Shown here in pieces: positions 45,768 through 55,054 of a stretch of 64,000 bases of DNA. Under the pieces are notes generated by a model, which was not told the DNA's origin, ran no database searches, and saw only the letters and a list, made by a program, of their open reading frames with translations. Numbering within the stretch: position 1 is the first letter of the stretch; each line of letters opens with the position of its first letter. The translations under genes were made by a program, and so were the position numbers. The DNA lies in assembly GCF_001742185.1 (NCBI RefSeq), contig NZ_CP015750.1, positions 3,906,001 to 3,970,000 on the forward strand. Reading direction: 5' to 3'. This DNA is from Pectobacterium wasabiae CFBP 3304 (GTDB lineage Bacteria; Pseudomonadota; Gammaproteobacteria; Enterobacterales; Enterobacteriaceae).

Positions 45768-47536
45768 ATGAATACAGCCATCGATACCACCATCATCAGC
45801 GACCCACGGCGACAGGCGGCTTTGCTCTACTGGCAGGGCTTTCGGTGCGTCAGATTGGGGAAATGCTGAACCAGAAAACGCCGACCGTTCAGAGCTGGAA
45901 GCAGCGCGACGGCTGGGACGCTATCGCCCCGGTATCGCGTGTTGAAGCCAGTCTGGAAGCGCGGCTGATCCAGCTCATCATGAAGACGAAAAAGGAGGGG
46001 CATGACTACAAAGAAATCGACCTGTTAGGCCGTCAGATTGAGCGGCTGGCGCGGGTGAACCGCTACAGCCAGACGGGCAACGAGGCCGATCTCAATCCCA
46101 ACGTGCGCAACCGCAACAAGGGTGAACGTAAGGCACCAGAAAAAAATATGTTCAGCGATGCGGTCATCGATAAGCTGAACGACATTTTCCTGAGTGAGAT
46201 TTTCGAGTACCAGCGCGGCTGGCATCAGGCCGGGCTACAGCACCGTATCCGCAATATCCTGAAATCGCGCCAGATTGGGGCGACGTTCTATTTTGCGCGT
46301 GAAGCCCTTATCGATGCGCTGACTACCGGGCGTAATCAGATTTTCCTGTCAGCGAGTAAGGCACAGGCTCACGTCTTTAAAAACTACATCATCGATTTTG
46401 CCCGATTGGTCGATGTTGACCTGAAAGGCGATCCGATGGTGCTGCCGAACGGGGCGCGCCTGTTCTTCCTCGGTACAAACATTCGCACCGCGCAGAGCTA
46501 CACCGGAAATCTGTATCTGGATGAATATTTTTGGATACCCAAGTTTCAGGAACTGCGCAAAGTCGCCAGCGGCATGTCATTGCACAAAAAATGGCGCTCC
46601 ACGTATTTCTCCACGCCGTCGAGTCTGGCGCACAGTGCCTACCCGTTCTGGTCGGGTGAGCTGTTCAACAAGGGGCGCAGCAACAAAGCCGATCACCTCC
46701 ATCTGGATTTAAGCCATGCCAACCTTTCCGGCGGCGTGCTGTGCGGTGACGGCCAGTGGCGGCAGATTGTGACGGTAGAAGATGCGTTAGCCGGGGGCTG
46801 CAACCTGTTCGACCTTGACCAGCTCACGCTGGAGTACAGCCCGGCAGAGTATCAAAACCTGCTGATGTGTGAGTTTGTCGATGATAAGGCTTCCGTGTTT
46901 CCGTTTGAGGAATTGCAGCGCTGTATGGTCGATGCGCTGGAAGAGTGGGAGGATTTTAACCCCTACGCGCTGCGCCCTTTTGCCTATAAACCTGTCTGGA
47001 TTGGTTACGACCCGTCACACACGGGCGACAGCGCGGGCTGTGTGGTACTGGCACCGCCGCAGGCACCGGGTGGTAAATTTCGCATCCTTGAGCGCTTCCA
47101 GTGGAAGGGCATGGATTTTGCCGCACAGGCCGACGCTATCAAGCTGCTGACGGAAAAATACATTGTTGAATACATCGGCATTGATGCAACGGGCATCGGT
47201 CAGGGGGTTTACCAGCTTGTGCGCGGCTTCTTTCCGGCAGCGCGTGAAATCAAATACTCACCGGAAATTAAAACCGCGATGGTGCTCAAGGCAAAAGACA
47301 CGATCACCAGTGGACGGCTGGAGTACGACACCAGCCACACCGACATCACGCAATCGTTTATGGCCATACATAAAACCATGACGGCCAGCGGTAACCGCAC
47401 CACCTATGAAGCCAGCCGCAGCGAGGAAATTAGCCACGCCGACGTGGCATGGGCAACCATGCACGCGCTGTTAAACGAACCCCTGACCGCGATTAACGGT
47501 CATGTCCCTGTCAGCATTTTGGATTTTAACGAATGA
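45768..47536 (+). pseudogene. P: terminase large subunit gpP, frameshifted near the start
   Basis: This P2 gpP ATPase packages DNA. The conserved N-terminus MNTAIDTTIISDPRRQAALL and YWQGF starts at ATG 45768, but one T is missing from the run at 45840-45842. The frame then ends early, and the remainder continues in the -1 frame as SVRQIGEMLNQKTPTVQSWK to 47536. Restoring one T gives an intact protein of about 588 residues, close to P2 gpP (590). The downstream frame includes the terminase motor and the nuclease region (VWIGYDPSHTGDSAGCVVL). As sequenced, packaging would fail unless a downstream start suffices. A sequencing error is possible. Confidence 0.85.
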
Positions 47537-48542
47537 AAAAGCGTAAGTTCCGCCCGTCAACATCAACGTCAGACAATGAGCCGCAGCCGATGCAGGCATT
47601 CACCTTCGGTGAGCCGTCCGCCGTTCTGGATCGCCGCGACATTCTGGACTATGCCGAGTGTATCCAGAACGGAAAATGGATTGAACCGCCGATCAGCTTT
47701 AGCGGTCTGGCTAAAAGCCTGCGCGCCGCAGTACACCACAGCTCACCCATCTACGTAAAACGTAACATTCTGGTAAGCACGTTTATTCCGCACCCACTAT
47801 TAAGTCAGCAAGACTTTAGCCGCTTTGTACTGGATTACTTAGTATTTGGTAATGCGTTTCTGGAAAAGCGGCTGAACAGGGTAGGGGGGTATTACGGCTG
47901 GAGTCCAGCCCGGCCAAATATACCCGGCGCGGGGTAGAGGATGATGTTTACTGGTTCGTGCAGTCATTCAAAGAGCCGCACCGCTTTGAACCGGGTAGCG
48001 TGTTTCATCTGCTGGAGCCGGATATCAATCAGGAAATGTACGGCCTGCCGGAATATATCAGCTCGTTAAATTCGGCATGGTTGAACGAATCGGCGACGCT
48101 GTTCCGGCGAAAGTATTATCAGAACGGTGCTCATGCAGGTTACATCATGTACGTGACCGATGCGGCACAAAGTGGCACCGACGTAGACAAGCTGCGCGCC
48201 GCGATGAGTAATACAAAGGGGCTGGGGAATTTTAAGAACCTGTTCTTCTATGCGCCTAACGGCAAGCCGGACGGCATCAAGATTGTGCCGCTCAGCGAAG
48301 TGGCAACCAAAGACGACTTCTTTAACATCAAGAATGCCAGCCGTGATGATCTGCTCAGCGCCCACCGGGTGCCGCCGCAGATGATGGGGATTATACCGAA
48401 TAACACGGGCGGTTTTGGGGATGTGGAAAAGGCGAGTCAGGTGTTTGTCAGGAACGAGTTGGTACCTTTACAGGAACGGATGAAAGAGATTAATGAATGG
48501 ATGAACGAAGAAATTATAAACTTTAACGCATATGTGTTTTAA
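47533..48542 (+). pseudogene. Q: portal protein gpQ, frameshifted in the middle
   Basis: This P2 gpQ portal is split by a 1-base deletion in the G run at about 47888-47893. The first part ends with a stop at 47935-47937; the second continues in the -1 frame to 48542. Adding one G gives ...GGVLRLESSPAKYTRRGVED, which joins the two halves into a portal of about 336 residues close to P2 gpQ (344). Typical segments are SPIYVKRNIL, NESATLFRRKYY and RVPPQMMGIIPNNTGGFGDV. Either the prophage is defective or the base was miscalled. Confidence 0.87.
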
Positions 48543-48597
48543 TTTTGAGATTCAGTTATGTCATAAGCCTTTGGATTTCATGGGTAAAGTCCTGAGG

Positions 48598-49344
48598 CTA
48601 TTTTAAATAATTCGATACGTAATTATCCATGTTGGCTTGTTTAAGTATTTTGCTATTTTTAATGTAATTTAAATTATCCCATTCAAAGTAACTGCAAAGT
48701 ATAACAATTATTGTGAGTAATTTTTCATCTGTCAAATTTATTAATAATTCATATTGTTCTTCTCTTTCGTTCTCTTCGACTTTATCATTGATTAATTTAA
48801 GGGGAAGATAAAATCTTCTGGCTAAAGAAAAAAAATGGTCATCTACATCCAAGTCCTCAAGCCATTCACAAATTCTCTCTTTCCCTATACCTCCATTAAC
48901 TAATAAACTTAAGCTGTCGTCGATGTAAGTAACTGCATTGCCAGATTTGTATTGAATAAGTGATGTTTCTTTGGGGGTGTTTTCATGCTGTAATTCATCA
49001 TTGTGAGGGGTATCATCGATCGCAATACGTAATTTATCAAAATTAGATTCTTGAGCTTCGATTAAACTAAAAAAACGCATTTCAAATTTTTTATAATTTT
49101 CTAGTTTCTCCTGTCTCTTTAATTCATGCATTAAAGCCTGATTCGACTGCAACTGTAATCTAACAGAGTGTATTAATAAGCATATGGAGATAAAACTCAG
49201 GATGGGATTTAATACCCCACCCATAAAATCACCAAATTGCCCCCATACGTCTGCACCTTGTGTACTAAGGTAACTTACTCCAAAGTTTAAGGAATACAAT
49301 CCCCAAACAACTATAATCAACGCTAAACATAAAGTCTTTAACAT
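48598..49344 (-). CDS. AbiC-like putative phage abortive-infection membrane protein
   Basis: This 248-residue protein has two N-terminal transmembrane helices (about 4-26 and 38-60), a coiled coil (about 62-95) and a helical cytoplasmic region. The segment GQFGDFMGGVLNPILSFISI is characteristic of the putative abortive infection family named after lactococcal AbiC (PF16872, recalled, not searched). It starts 1 nt after the stop of the upstream gene (TAAGATG), so translation is coupled. It is very AT-rich and sits beside cos, in an accessory slot. Function as anti-phage protein is inferred. Confidence 0.75.
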   Translation of the reverse strand: MLKTLCLALIIVVWGLYSLNFGVSYLSTQGADVWGQFGDFMGGVLNPILSFISICLLIHSVRLQLQSNQALMHELKRQEKLENYKKFEMRFFSLIEAQESNFDKLRIAIDDTPHNDELQHENTPKETSLIQYKSGNAVTYIDDSLSLLVNGGIGKERICEWLEDLDVDDHFFSLARRFYLPLKLINDKVEENEREEQYELLINLTDEKLLTIIVILCSYFEWDNLNYIKNSKILKQANMDNYVSNYLK

Positions 49345-49345
49345 C

Positions 49346-50164
49346 TTATTGTACCGTATGAACTAGATATTTTATTGTTTCGCCGCTGTTAATTCTGACT
49401 CGGCTAACTGTTAGCTTAAGATAAATACGCCCTTCGGAAGATGGAGAGTTATTTACATGTAAATTTTCTGAGATCATTTTCTTTTGACTTGACATAATTA
49501 TACGTAGAGGACTATAAAAGCCAAAAGCAACTGTTTCATCTTCTCCTTCAAGTACGAGTCTTCCATTACCAGTTCTAGCATTGAATCTCGTTATGTAAGC
49601 TCTAATTTCCTCTGTTTTTTTTGCTACCTTTGACTTAAAGAGGTTTGTTGCAGTAGCCGTGTCTAATTCAATAACTTTCTTTTTGTCATGCGCTCTTTGT
49701 TTGAAATTAAGTTCTATGTTGTAATTTTTTTTGACATTTATCTCATGCATCCTTTTTAAGGGCGCTCTTATTCTTCCTATTAACTCATCTTCAATATCTG
49801 ACAAGCCTTTGACAACTTCTTCTGCTTCATTAGATAATTCTCGCGTTTCTAAATAAAGAGATTGTGAGATAAAAAAACTCATCACTTCATTAAAAACAGG
49901 TTTGGATATTCTATGAAGTTCATAAATTAATTCAGGCTCATTAATCACTAAGTCAAAGTTCTGCCCATAAGAACCTGTAAAATTCTTTTTTAGTACAGCT
50001 CGTGCAGGATTTACATGTGTACGTCTTTTGATGATTACTTTCCTTAGAATAGCCTCAGCCAAAAGACAAGTAACTTCAGCTGTTCCGCCGAGAGTTGCTA
50101 TGCCATATTCCATATCAACTTCATCATCACCGCTTTTGATTATGACATCGTAATTAACACGCAT
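49346..50164 (-). CDS. unknown 272-residue protein, first gene of the AbiC-like pair
   Basis: ATG 50164 is preceded by a strong ribosome-binding site (AAGGAAAGG). The product (MRVNYDVIIKSGDDEVDMEY onward) is soluble with no signal or membrane segment. It has an N-terminal alpha/beta region (1-60), a helical middle (about 80-160) and a C-terminal beta-rich part (about 190-272, ending IKYLVHTVQ). I do not recognise a domain with confidence. Coupling to the AbiC-like gene suggests a sensor or regulator for it. Confidence 0.7.
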   Translation of the reverse strand: MRVNYDVIIKSGDDEVDMEYGIATLGGTAEVTCLLAEAILRKVIIKRRTHVNPARAVLKKNFTGSYGQNFDLVINEPELIYELHRISKPVFNEVMSFFISQSLYLETRELSNEAEEVVKGLSDIEDELIGRIRAPLKRMHEINVKKNYNIELNFKQRAHDKKKVIELDTATATNLFKSKVAKKTEEIRAYITRFNARTGNGRLVLEGEDETVAFGFYSPLRIIMSSQKKMISENLHVNNSPSSEGRIYLKLTVSRVRINSGETIKYLVHTVQ

Positions 50165-50272
50165 TACCTTTCCTTGTGAAAGTTGATTGCACAAAAAATT
50201 AAGATTAATCTCACTCTAGCATGGCATGCTATGTCTTTGAACATTTAACCTTTAAATTTGATAACGTGCGCA

Positions 50273-50291
50273 ATGCTATCCCCGCCACGCC
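50273..50291. other. cos site (19-base cohesive end)
   Basis: On the minus strand GGCGTGGCGGGGATAGCAT closely resembles the 19-base P2/186 cohesive end (recalled as GGCGAGGCGGGGAAAGCAC for P2). It lies between the Q side and the tum-position gene, exactly where cos is expected. A flanking block (TTTAACCTTTAAATTTGATA) is the usual P2-group context. The 50165-50408 gap holds only this. Confidence 0.78.
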
Positions 50292-50408
50292 TGCCCGCTT
50301 TGTGTGTCGCTTTTCATGCACTCGCGCGATCCGCGCCAGCTATGGCGTTAACGGGGATAAATTGGGCTTAGATCATCATGCAAAATCATGCGGGTTATGC
50401 ATGCATGG

Positions 50409-50663
50409 CTAAAAGACGGCATCCTCTAATCGTTTTTTCAGGTATTCGACCAGTTCCGACTTGTCACTAATCTCTCGATACTCTCTGGTTTCTATCGTGC
50501 CGTTCGCCAAATCCGCAATGATTGACATCGCGGTTTTTAATTCGTCTACATCGCACTGAGCCACTAACGATATGTCGGCGATTAACTGAACCCGCGACAA
50601 AACGGCCTGTATGTGTTCCGTGTTTTCCAAGGGGTGCCATTTCCTTATTTTTACTGTATTCAT
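50409..50663 (-). CDS. SOS-controlled protein at the 186 tum position
   Basis: This 84-residue helical acidic protein (MNTVKIRKWHPLENTEHIQA) is encoded next to cos. A LexA box overlaps its start region. In phage 186 the LexA-repressed antirepressor gene tum occupies this place and inactivates CI during the SOS response. The product here is shorter than 186 Tum (146 residues) and I see no clear sequence match, so equivalence rests on position and regulation. A TTG start 11 codons earlier (50696) is an alternative. Confidence 0.6.
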   Translation of the reverse strand: MNTVKIRKWHPLENTEHIQAVLSRVQLIADISLVAQCDVDELKTAMSIIADLANGTIETREYREISDKSELVEYLKKRLEDAVF

Positions 50664-50671
50664 ATACAGTA
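50652..50671 (-). promoter_or_regulatory. LexA (SOS) box of the tum-position gene
   Basis: TACTGTATTCATATACAGTA has both perfect LexA half-sites with 8-bp spacing. It overlaps the ATG at 50663. Confidence 0.9.
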
Positions 50672-50788
50672 TTTTACATATTGAAATTTTCGTCAATCAC
50701 TTAGTGTGCTACGGGTGACTGATTGGTTATGTGTTCATCGCTATAAAATCGGCGTGACATGTCACTAAAACATTTCACGCCGATACAT

Positions 50789-51127
50789 TCACAGAATTAA
50801 CTTTAAATCATGCCAGCCTTGCGTATTCCAGAACTCAGATGCACCAGACAGGCAGCACTCGGAAACGGGTAATTTCTCCCAGCATTTCTGACATTTACGC
50901 TGGCTTAACTCCGCTATTTTTTGCTGTAGGGCTGCGGCATCCTGACGAATTAACGTGGTCAGGTACTCGTCAATATCATACGGCTCACGCCCCGGACGAC
51001 GCAGGGCGCAGTTGCGCTTAAGCATATCCAGCTCTTGCGCATCAACATGTATCTCGATTTTCACCACGCCAGCATCACGTTGTCGTGCGCGCTGGGCGGC
51101 TTTACGATCGGCGGGGGATTTAGGCAT
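50789..51127 (-). CDS. conserved P2/186-type phage protein with C-terminal Cys motif
   Basis: This 112-residue protein has a basic N-terminus (MPKSPADRKAAQRARQRDAG) and a C-terminal pattern CQKCW...SECC that could bind zinc. I recall close relatives in 186-like prophages, always without function. It overlaps the next upstream gene by 8 nt in the early operon running from Cox. Confidence 0.75.
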   Translation of the reverse strand: MPKSPADRKAAQRARQRDAGVVKIEIHVDAQELDMLKRNCALRRPGREPYDIDEYLTTLIRQDAAALQQKIAELSQRKCQKCWEKLPVSECCLSGASEFWNTQGWHDLKLIL

Positions 51128-51320
51128 CACTCCCCTCACTTTTTAGCAACGCTGAATCTATGCGCCTCTGGCTATCTCTGACCGCCTCAGAACAACTAAC
51201 CAGCTCATCTGGTGTAAGATTTTCTTTAACCATGATGTCCTGTAAACGTTGAATTACCCCGGCTAATTTCAGGTGGCGCAGCGTGAACTTAGGAATTTCT
51301 CGCGTTAACTGGTGCATCAC
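51120..51320 (-). CDS. small early-operon protein, unknown
   Basis: This 66-residue helical protein (MMHQLTREIPKFTLRHLKLA) overlaps both neighbours by 4-8 nt, so it is part of the same translated chain. No domain is recognised. Confidence 0.65.
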   Translation of the reverse strand: MMHQLTREIPKFTLRHLKLAGVIQRLQDIMVKENLTPDELVSCSEAVRDSQRRIDSALLKSEGSDA

Positions 51321-51532
51321 TCCCCCTTATAGTCTGGTAATTCAGTGATATAAAGCGCCTTTGTCCGGCCAGCCGCACCGCATGCCTCACAAATCACGGT
51401 CGAATATTCGCTAGGGGTGTATTGGTAGCCATTAAACGCCGAATGATTGCAGTATCTCTGCGTGACAAACCATTGACGTTCTGCAATCGGCTTCTTTCGT
51501 TCGACACATTTACACCTGAAAGAAACAGCCAT
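51317..51532 (-). CDS. small Cys-rich protein of P2/186-type phages
   Basis: This 71-residue protein has N-terminal CKCVERKKP and C-terminal ICEACGAAGRTKA Cys pairs, probably a zinc ribbon. The segment RYCNHSAFNGYQYTPSEYST is conserved in related prophages as I recall. ATG 51532 is chosen; earlier in-frame codons lack a ribosome-binding site. Confidence 0.7.
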   Translation of the reverse strand: MAVSFRCKCVERKKPIAERQWFVTQRYCNHSAFNGYQYTPSEYSTVICEACGAAGRTKALYITELPDYKGE

Positions 51533-51536
51533 TGTG

Positions 51537-51677
51537 TTAAACCTCCATCTGATTACTAAACCCCGGCCACTCATCAGCCGCCGGGTATGAAATAAGTTCG
51601 CCGTCTATCTTCATTTTTGCCCCACGCGCCAGCGCTTCCAGCTCCCAGCATTGAACGCTGATACCACGCTGGGACAA
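51537..51677 (-). CDS. possible 46-residue protein after gpA
   Basis: A frame that starts with TTG 1 nt after the gpA stop reads MSQRGISVQCWELEALARGA and ends NQMEV at 51537. An internal ATG at 51614 would give 25 residues. It fills the gap exactly and its neighbours overlap in the same way, which supports expression. Confidence 0.4.
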   Translation of the reverse strand: MSQRGISVQCWELEALARGAKMKIDGELISYPAADEWPGFSNQMEV

Positions 51678-51678
51678 A

Positions 51679-53823
51679 TCAATCTGGATACGAGGTATCC
51701 GCTCCCGTTAATCTGGCCGACGGTGACGGATCGCGGAGGCTATTGGGGTTAAAGTCGCGTTGCTTATGATTCTTCCTGACGGATTGCTCACGCAGACGCA
51801 TTCCTAGCGCCCTCACAGCCGCGTCGTCATTCCAGTCAATCGGTGGGTTATCGGTTTCTGATGTCGTCGCTATGCCGCTGTTTTCGGCCTGCGTTTTGAC
51901 ATTTGCGCCTGACCGTTGAGAACCCAACCCACAGTTATTGACAGGACTCCGAGGCGCGCCAGAGGCGCTTTTTAAAGTCAAAGGCTCAAGGTCAACGGCT
52001 TTAGAAACGATGCGCCATTCGGTTGTCCGGGTTTCAAATACATGACCGTCACCCAAATGCGGGGAGAAAATCCCGACCACTTTTTGCACCTCTTCGTCAT
52101 ACTCGTTGAGCTTGTCTGATACCCGGCGCGCAACACGCACCGTTTGCAGTTCGCGGGAAACATTCGCGCCACCTTGTGCGGCCATGTATGCGGCAAAGTC
52201 GCCAGCGTCGGCAGCAAAGCGAACCGCTTCGACCTGTTCGTCAAACTGGTCAGTAAGGTTGACGCTGCGTAACGTGCCGCTCCGGCACTCGCGGTAAGCG
52301 CCCATCGTGGGAACACCGATAGGTTTAAATTGGGGGATACGCCACGTTGATGCCCACGCAGTGACGGCGGCGGCGACATCACGCAGCGGCTTTCCGGTTT
52401 CGTCGTCCAGTTGGCCGTCGAGCGCATACCCATCGATATTCTTGGCGATGTACTTAGCGATATAGCCAGCGGCACCGCCCTTATTGAGGTGTTTACATTC
52501 AAAGCGGTACTTAGCCGCGCCGCGCTCGTCGCCGTCTTCTTTCAGGGCGTAGCGACGCATAATGTCGATGACGGACTGACGATGTGCGCGTTTGCAAAAC
52601 AGCATCATGTGCCAGTGTGGCGTCCCGTCGTGATGAGGTTCAACAACACGCATCCCGTAAACTTTCAGGCCATTATCTTTAAACGCTGTGCGCATCTTGC
52701 TGAATATGCTGACCAGATAGCGCTGGCCGTCTTTGGGCGTAAAGGCTTCATTGTCCCAATTCCGGTTAAACTGGACTGTCTCGTTTTCGCCCTTGCCGAT
52801 CACGCGGGTCGGGTGATACTTCGACGGGGTAGTGATAGTGATAAACATCCCGACATCTTTGTGTTCGCTGGCGTAACGTTCTATCCCGGCGATTGTGCTC
52901 ATCAGCTCCATACGACGAATTTCCGGGTTAGAAATACTCGCCATCACCTTGTCGATCAGGTCGATGCGTTCACCCGTTGCGACGTTCTCCAGCTCACAAC
53001 TTTTCAGGTAATCCATATTGGCGAGGCGACGCGCCTGTACATCGCGGATCGCCATTTTGCTGGCATACGGTGACGCCTTTTTACTGACCTGACCGACGGC
53101 AATCATCAGCGCCTCGCGCCAGCGTGTGCGCTGAGCTTTAAGCTGGCGCACCCACCATTCTTCATTAGTCATTCGGCGCAGGCTGGCTATTGCTTTGCGT
53201 ATATTCAGCGTGCCTTTGCGGTAGTTCTTCCAGAAAAGCGGGGTTATGTTGAACGCACGCGCCATGCTGGCGACATGGCCGAAAAGCTCGGCCTGTGCCG
53301 CATCGGTAAAGAGCGCATCACGCTGGCCGCCGCGCTCCGCTTTCATGGCATCGCTCATTTCTTCATACGCCGAAAATATCTGGCCGGAAATACGTGCAGC
53401 CAGACGCCCCAGCGCTTTGCCATTCATACCGGGCAACGTTTGATAATTGTCATATTCAGACAGGAAACGCTCGGAAGCATGGCGATTCATGGCGTGGCGG
53501 GTATTGATTGCCTCGATACGCGGCCACATGCGCTGCATAAAGCTGTTAACCAGAAAACGATTAGCGCTGAGCTGGCCTTTGTTCTTTTTCAGGTAAACGT
53601 AGCGGTTCAGGCAGATTTCACGCAGGAAGTGAGGCTGTTGGTTAATTTTGGCTAAAACGGCTTGCCCCTGAGTCCATTCCTCACGGGTAAGCTGCCTTTC
53701 TTCTGGCACGATGGCCGGGCGCGGGGCGTTCCACGGATACGCACCCACGAACGCCTCGCGGGTGCTACCGGGGAAAGGTAACGGTGGAGTGGGAGCTGAG
53801 CGCCCCCTATGGGTAACGCTCAT
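51679..53823 (-). CDS. A: replication initiation endonuclease gpA
   Basis: This 714-residue HUH-type nuclease nicks the phage origin and starts rolling-circle replication. The metal-binding HUH motif is HWHMML (about residues 403-408), after EPHHDGTP. The paired active tyrosines are in GYIAKYIAK (about Tyr454 and Tyr458), matching the P2 gpA spacing. The origin is expected within the gene. It overlaps the PAPS-reductase-like gene by 4 nt. Confidence 0.93.
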   Translation of the reverse strand: MSVTHRGRSAPTPPLPFPGSTREAFVGAYPWNAPRPAIVPEERQLTREEWTQGQAVLAKINQQPHFLREICLNRYVYLKKNKGQLSANRFLVNSFMQRMWPRIEAINTRHAMNRHASERFLSEYDNYQTLPGMNGKALGRLAARISGQIFSAYEEMSDAMKAERGGQRDALFTDAAQAELFGHVASMARAFNITPLFWKNYRKGTLNIRKAIASLRRMTNEEWWVRQLKAQRTRWREALMIAVGQVSKKASPYASKMAIRDVQARRLANMDYLKSCELENVATGERIDLIDKVMASISNPEIRRMELMSTIAGIERYASEHKDVGMFITITTPSKYHPTRVIGKGENETVQFNRNWDNEAFTPKDGQRYLVSIFSKMRTAFKDNGLKVYGMRVVEPHHDGTPHWHMMLFCKRAHRQSVIDIMRRYALKEDGDERGAAKYRFECKHLNKGGAAGYIAKYIAKNIDGYALDGQLDDETGKPLRDVAAAVTAWASTWRIPQFKPIGVPTMGAYRECRSGTLRSVNLTDQFDEQVEAVRFAADAGDFAAYMAAQGGANVSRELQTVRVARRVSDKLNEYDEEVQKVVGIFSPHLGDGHVFETRTTEWRIVSKAVDLEPLTLKSASGAPRSPVNNCGLGSQRSGANVKTQAENSGIATTSETDNPPIDWNDDAAVRALGMRLREQSVRKNHKQRDFNPNSLRDPSPSARLTGADTSYPD

Positions 53824-54833
53824 TCACAAATACCAGCGTAAACGCTGCTGCACACGGCCTTGTCATTCATGCCAGCAAACAGATCAAACTGGTTGCCGCC
53901 GCGAGAGGTCAACGCCCAGTCTCTATAGGTTTCAATACCGTGTGATTCAACGCTGATGAATTCAATACGGCGTTCGGCCTTACGTGGGTCTTGAGTTGAA
54001 GGGAAGTACGTACTGTTACCGCGACGCGAACAGGCGGCGACCAGTCGCTCCCATTCAGCCACACGCGCTATCTCTTCAGGCCAGCGGCTAAATATTTCCG
54101 CTAACTCAGATTTTCGCGCATGGATACAGGGCATACAGCCTACTCGACTGCATCCCTGCTGATAGAGTGGATTGGGTTTAATACCGTGACGGCGTGCTAA
54201 TGCAAACACATCGGCATGAGTCCATTTGAGTATCGGGCGGTAAACGTGTAGCCCCGGAGTATTATCTGCGTCTGTTTCCCATTCTGGCAGCAATGCGCGC
54301 GCTGGGGACTCTTCCGCCCGCACACCTTGCCAACTGATAACCTCATCATATTCAGCCAGTAGCGGCATGACGATCTGATCACGAATAGGCGCGTGCTTTA
54401 GGTCAAAAGTACAAAACCGGGCTTTGGTGGAAGGGAAACGGCCTTTCCACATACACAGGTCAAGAAAGGGGATTCCCGTTGGATGAAGAATATCAAGCGC
54501 ACGGGCAACCGTTGCGGCGGCCTGTGAATCCGTCATACCGCATTCAGTTACCAACGTGACAGGCCAGCGCTCAGCAATGAATTTACGTTTTACTGCTATA
54601 CGGTCATCAAACGACGCCTTAACTCTGCGTATTTCCCCCAGCTTGGATTCCAGATAATCCAGATAATCCATTGTCTGCGGGTGTTCGTGTCCCGTATCAG
54701 CAAAAGCACGGATAGTTGTTACTCCAGCCTCAATAGCCAACAGCCATTGCGCCAGCGAATCTTTACCGCCAGAGACTGAATTAATGTTGATGGCATCGGC
54801 AGAAAAGCAGCGTGTATCGATGACGGTATTCAC
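53820..54833 (-). CDS. PAPS reductase-family (DndC-like) PP-loop protein
   Basis: This 337-residue protein has the PP-loop ATP-binding motif SVSGGKDSLAQWLLAIEAGV and a second conserved block RFCTFDLKHAPIRDQI. A Cys cluster (GCSRVGCMPCIHARK, about residues 238-252) could hold an iron-sulphur cluster. The family includes PAPS/APS reductases and DndC of DNA phosphorothioation. In a phage early operon, coupled to the replication gene by an ATGA overlap, a role in nucleic-acid sulphur chemistry or modification is more likely than sulphate assimilation, but this is inference. Confidence 0.82.
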   Translation of the reverse strand: MNTVIDTRCFSADAININSVSGGKDSLAQWLLAIEAGVTTIRAFADTGHEHPQTMDYLDYLESKLGEIRRVKASFDDRIAVKRKFIAERWPVTLVTECGMTDSQAAATVARALDILHPTGIPFLDLCMWKGRFPSTKARFCTFDLKHAPIRDQIVMPLLAEYDEVISWQGVRAEESPARALLPEWETDADNTPGLHVYRPILKWTHADVFALARRHGIKPNPLYQQGCSRVGCMPCIHARKSELAEIFSRWPEEIARVAEWERLVAACSRRGNSTYFPSTQDPRKAERRIEFISVESHGIETYRDWALTSRGGNQFDLFAGMNDKAVCSSVYAGICE

Positions 54834-55054
54834 AGCCCACCCCGATAATGCTTACCTTTCAGTTCGTGAATGCCCTGACAGGTCGCGCAGCGGGTCACGC
54901 CGTCGATTGCAGCGCGGCGCGCTTCGGGTATCGGTTGATCGCAGTCTTCACACTCGAACGCAGAAACGCCGCGTTGGGCGTTCCGGGCGCTGGCGATCTG
55001 ATGGTCTAACATTTCCTGTTGGCGCTGCTGCACCATGTCCATAGCATCCGGCAT
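54830..55054 (-). CDS. TraR/DksA-type zinc-finger protein
   Basis: This 74-residue protein has the zinc finger CEDC...CATC and a short N-terminal coiled coil (DMVQQRQQEMLDHQIASARN), as in TraR and P2-group DksA-like proteins. TraR-type proteins bind in the RNA polymerase secondary channel and alter host promoter use. Overlaps on both sides. Confidence 0.85.
   Translation of the reverse strand: MPDAMDMVQQRQQEMLDHQIASARNAQRGVSAFECEDCDQPIPEARRAAIDGVTRCATCQGIHELKGKHYRGGL

Noticed and set aside
50221..50412. 63-codon plus-strand frame across the cos region
   Set aside because: It overlaps the cohesive end and its conserved flank, has no ribosome-binding site and no protein-like composition.
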